Shown here in pieces: positions 61,539 through 64,000 of a DNA stretch of 64,000 nt. This DNA comes from Flavobacterium sp. N2038 (GTDB lineage: Bacteria; Bacteroidota; Bacteroidia; Flavobacteriales; Flavobacteriaceae). The DNA is taken from contig NZ_CP110001.1 of assembly GCF_025947185.1 (NCBI RefSeq), positions 2,480,001 to 2,544,000 of the forward strand, in the 5' to 3' direction. A model generated the notes under the pieces. The model ran no database searches, was not told where the DNA came from, and was given only the letters and a program-made list of their open reading frames with translations. Numbering within the stretch: the stretch's first letter is position 1; each line of letters starts with the position of its first letter. The translations under genes and the position numbers were made by a program.

Positions 61539-63137
61539 ATGAAAAGCATAAAAATTATCATATTGTTCTTCTGTATTTTTTCTTTTCAAAAGAATACAGC
61601 ACAAGTATGGATACCCGATAACGGAGACGGAACTTACACCAATCCAATTATTCATGCCGATTATTCAGATCCCGATGTTGTCAGGGCCGGAGATGATTTT
61701 TATATGACTGCTTCGTCCTTTAATTGCATTCCGGGTTTACCGATTTTGCATTCAAAAGATTTGGTGAACTGGAAGATTATTGGTCATGCCTTAACAAAAC
61801 AAACACCGGTAGAAATATTTGATAAAGTGCAGCATGGAAACGGAGTCTGGGCACCAAGTATCAACTTCCATAACAATGAATTTTATATCTATTATCCTGA
61901 TCCGGATTTTGGAATTTACATGATTAAAGCCCAAAAGGCAGAAGGTCCGTGGTCAGAGCCTGTTTTGGTTAAAGCCGGAAGCGGACTTATAGATCCTAGT
62001 CCGTTGTGGGATACAGATGGAAAAGTTTATTTGGTTCATGCGTTTGCGGGGAGCCGTGCCAAAATCAAGAGCTTATTGGTGGTTTGTAGTATGAATCCGG
62101 AAGGGACAGCAACAAACAATGATGAAGTCATGGTGATTGATGGTCACGATGGGGAAGGAACAATCGAAGGACCAAAATTTTATAAAAGAAACAACTATTA
62201 TTACATTTTTGCTCCGGCGGGAGGAGTCTCAACAGGCTGGCAAACGGTTTTAAGATCCAAAAATGTATTTGGCCCTTACGAAAAGAAAAAAGTTTTGGAG
62301 CAGGGAAAAACAAACATCAATGGTCCGCATCAGGGTGCGTGGGTACAAACACAAACGGGTGAAGACTGGTTTATACATTTTCAGGATAAAGGCGCTTACG
62401 GACGAATTATGCATTTACAGCCAATGAAATGGGTAAATGACTGGCCAGTTATGGGAGAGGATTTTGACAAAAACGGGATCGGCGAGCCGGTAACAACTTT
62501 TAGAAAACCAAATGTTGGAAAGAAATATCCAATTGAAACTCCGGCAGAATCAGATGAGTTTACTATACCAAAATTAGGATTGCAATGGCAGTGGCAGGCA
62601 AATACCCAAAACAATTGGGGATTTCCAACGAGTTTAGGATATCTAAATTTATATTGTTTGCCAACTATCAAAGACAATAAGAGAATTTTTGAAGCACCTA
62701 ATTTACTTCTTCAAAAATTTCCTGCTGAAGAATTTACCGTAACTACAAAATTGACGTTTAATGCAAGATTAAATGGAGAAAGTACCGGTTTAATTATTAT
62801 GGGATTAGATTACAGTTATTTATCGCTCAAAAATGATAATGGCAAATTATATCTGAATCAGAAAACAGGAAGTTTTGATAAAAAAAATGAAGAGACAGAA
62901 ACAAGTCCGATTTTGATATCTAACAACACAATTTATTTAAGAGTTAAAATTCAAAAAGGAGGAATTTGTAGTTTCTATTATAGTTTAGAGGATAAAAAAT
63001 ATCAATCAATTGGAAATAATTTTATTTCAAAAGAGGGAAAATGGATTGGCGCCAAAGTTGGCCTTTTTGCTTTGAGCGAAAAAATTACTAACGATTCCGG
63101 AAGTGTAGCAGTCGATTGGTTTAGAGTGACAAAATAA
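61539..63137 (+). CDS. GH43 glycoside hydrolase with C-terminal beta-sandwich
   Basis: A 532-residue exported enzyme (signal IIILFFCIFSFQKNTAQ). The five-bladed propeller has the catalytic base Asp in IIHADYSDPDVVRAGDDFYMT, a central Asp near SGLIDPSPLWD, and the proton donor Glu in EGTIEGPKFYKRNNYYYIFA. The C-terminal 200 residues (DEFTIPKLGLQWQWQANTQNNWGF onward) form the sandwich domain usual in beta-xylosidase-like GH43. The likely substrates are arabinose or xylose side chains of pectin. It follows the two GH105 genes. Confidence 0.91.
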   Translation: MKSIKIIILFFCIFSFQKNTAQVWIPDNGDGTYTNPIIHADYSDPDVVRAGDDFYMTASSFNCIPGLPILHSKDLVNWKIIGHALTKQTPVEIFDKVQHGNGVWAPSINFHNNEFYIYYPDPDFGIYMIKAQKAEGPWSEPVLVKAGSGLIDPSPLWDTDGKVYLVHAFAGSRAKIKSLLVVCSMNPEGTATNNDEVMVIDGHDGEGTIEGPKFYKRNNYYYIFAPAGGVSTGWQTVLRSKNVFGPYEKKKVLEQGKTNINGPHQGAWVQTQTGEDWFIHFQDKGAYGRIMHLQPMKWVNDWPVMGEDFDKNGIGEPVTTFRKPNVGKKYPIETPAESDEFTIPKLGLQWQWQANTQNNWGFPTSLGYLNLYCLPTIKDNKRIFEAPNLLLQKFPAEEFTVTTKLTFNARLNGESTGLIIMGLDYSYLSLKNDNGKLYLNQKTGSFDKKNEETETSPILISNNTIYLRVKIQKGGICSFYYSLEDKKYQSIGNNFISKEGKWIGAKVGLFALSEKITNDSGSVAVDWFRVTK

Positions 63138-63353
63138 AGCAGTAAAAAGGTTTTTTCGGGATTCTGAAAAAAAACGAGGGATATAAAATGCTTTTGCGAG
63201 ACGATTTTTAAAAATCAATGCTATTGTATATTTTGTAAGAAAAAGATTTCTTAAAAAAGATTTAAATCGGTTTTTATTTTAAAAAGAGCATTTGATTATT
63301 ATAAAGTCAATATTTAAACAGCATAAAAATAAATTTAAGAGCGAGAAAGAATT

Positions 63354-64000
63354 ATGATGATTCAATTAAAAAAAATAGCAGTACTTTTTATAGCATTGTT
63401 TAATGTTGGTCTGCATGCTCAGAATACCTACAAAAAATGGCCGGACGTTATTCGTAAAAATGAATCGTCCTGGTTTGGATCTGAAGAAGCTAAGAAAATA
63501 GCCGAAAATGCGTTGCTTTACCAAAGGGATATTGGAGGCTGGCCTAAAAATATTCAAATGCAGAATGAGCTGACTCCTAAACAAAAAAAGGATTTAATTG
63601 CACTTAAAAAAATGGATGTGGAAACCACAACTGATAATGGTGCAACTTGTCAGGAAATGCTTTTTATGTCAAGGATGTATGCTCAGGTAAAAGACGAGCG
63701 TTATAAAAAATCGTTTTTAAAAGGACTGGATTATTTGTTAGAGGCACAATATGCTAATGGTGGCTGGCCACAGTTTTATCCGTTAAAAAAAGGATATTAT
63801 ACGCATATTACCTACAATGACGATTCGATGGTAAATATTCTGAATGTTTTGAAACAAATAAGTGAGGAAACAGATTTTTACAGCATTAAACCCTCTAAAG
63901 AAGTGGTCGAAAAAACGAAAAAAGCTTTTGATAAAGGAATTGACTGCATTTTAAAAACGCAATACAAACAAAACGGTGTTTTAACAGCCTGGTGCGCTCA
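63354..64000 (+). CDS. PL10-type pectate lyase, truncated by the window end
   Basis: The ATG at 63354 opens a frame that runs off the right end after 215 codons. It has a signal peptide (KKIAVLFIALFNVGLHAQ). Next come KKWPDVIRKNESSWFGSEEAKKIAENALLYQRDIGGWPKN, TTDNGATCQEMLFMSRMY and LLEAQYANGGWPQFYPLKKGYYTHITYNDDSMVNILNVL. These are hallmarks of the PL10 (alpha/alpha)3-barrel pectate lyases. It would cut homogalacturonan by beta-elimination to feed the GH105 enzymes. The catalytic C-terminal part is not visible. Confidence 0.9.
   Translation, partial: MMIQLKKIAVLFIALFNVGLHAQNTYKKWPDVIRKNESSWFGSEEAKKIAENALLYQRDIGGWPKNIQMQNELTPKQKKDLIALKKMDVETTTDNGATCQEMLFMSRMYAQVKDERYKKSFLKGLDYLLEAQYANGGWPQFYPLKKGYYTHITYNDDSMVNILNVLKQISEETDFYSIKPSKEVVEKTKKAFDKGIDCILKTQYKQNGVLTAWCA

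Overview
The window reads as chromosome of an AT-rich Bacteroidota, most likely a Flavobacterium. The grounds are SusC/SusD pairs, Bacteroidota-type promoters (TTG about 18-20 nt upstream of TAnnTTTG), many short lipoproteins, and the dispersed palindromic repeats common in flavobacterial genomes. This is inference from gene content; no rRNA or other phylogenetic marker is present, and I saw no tRNA, CRISPR array or intact insertion sequence.

Layout. 1-6.8 kb: housekeeping-type and unknown genes (DoxX-like fragment, GNAT acetyltransferase, Crp/Fnr regulator, lipoprotein, exported protein), then a three-gene operon (small unknown protein, flavin monooxygenase, cytoplasmic esterase) carrying two palindromic TetR-type operators. 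7.2-14.1 kb: a tetR-MFP-RND-OMF efflux operon with five copies of one operator and an unlisted 37-residue membrane peptide between pump and outer-membrane gene. 14.5-17.1 kb: a toxin-antitoxin pair with a frameshifted toxin, a cupin, a DoxX protein and an AraC regulator. 17.5-24.3 kb: an accessory region. A structured RNA leader precedes a 77-residue gene whose 3' end and terminator recur twice downstream, separated by unrelated cargo genes. It ends with a 1268-residue LRR-Roc-COR-TIR protein. 24.5-32.5 kb: a second RND efflux operon, divergent from a LytS/LytTR two-component pair. 32.5-37.3 kb: PepSY-like protein, two SDRs (one behind a (TTG)20 microsatellite), an AraC regulator and a 2H phosphoesterase.

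37.8-64 kb: a pectin utilisation locus that runs off the right end. Surface and periplasmic parts are GH28, SusC/SusD, a secreted esterase, a DUF4861 protein, two tandem GH105 unsaturated glucuronyl/galacturonyl hydrolases, a GH43 and a PL10 pectate lyase. Inner-membrane uptake is by an ExuT-like MFS carrier. Cytoplasmic catabolism has two arms: KduI and KduD for unsaturated uronate, and UxaC, UxaB and UxaA for galacturonate. Both meet at 2-keto-3-deoxygluconate, which KdgK and KdgA turn into pyruvate and glyceraldehyde-3-phosphate. A LacI-family regulator sits between the two halves. A shared operator (TGYAATCGATTACA) directly abuts the -7 box of the carrier, kduI and GH28 promoters, and a variant lies upstream of the lacI promoter, so the locus looks like one LacI regulon.

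Most unusual items: the pseudoknot-capable leader at 17.6 kb and its repeated 3' module; the LRR-Roc-COR-TIR protein; the small membrane peptide in the efflux operon; the TetR operators without a nearby regulator; and the microsatellite upstream of an SDR.
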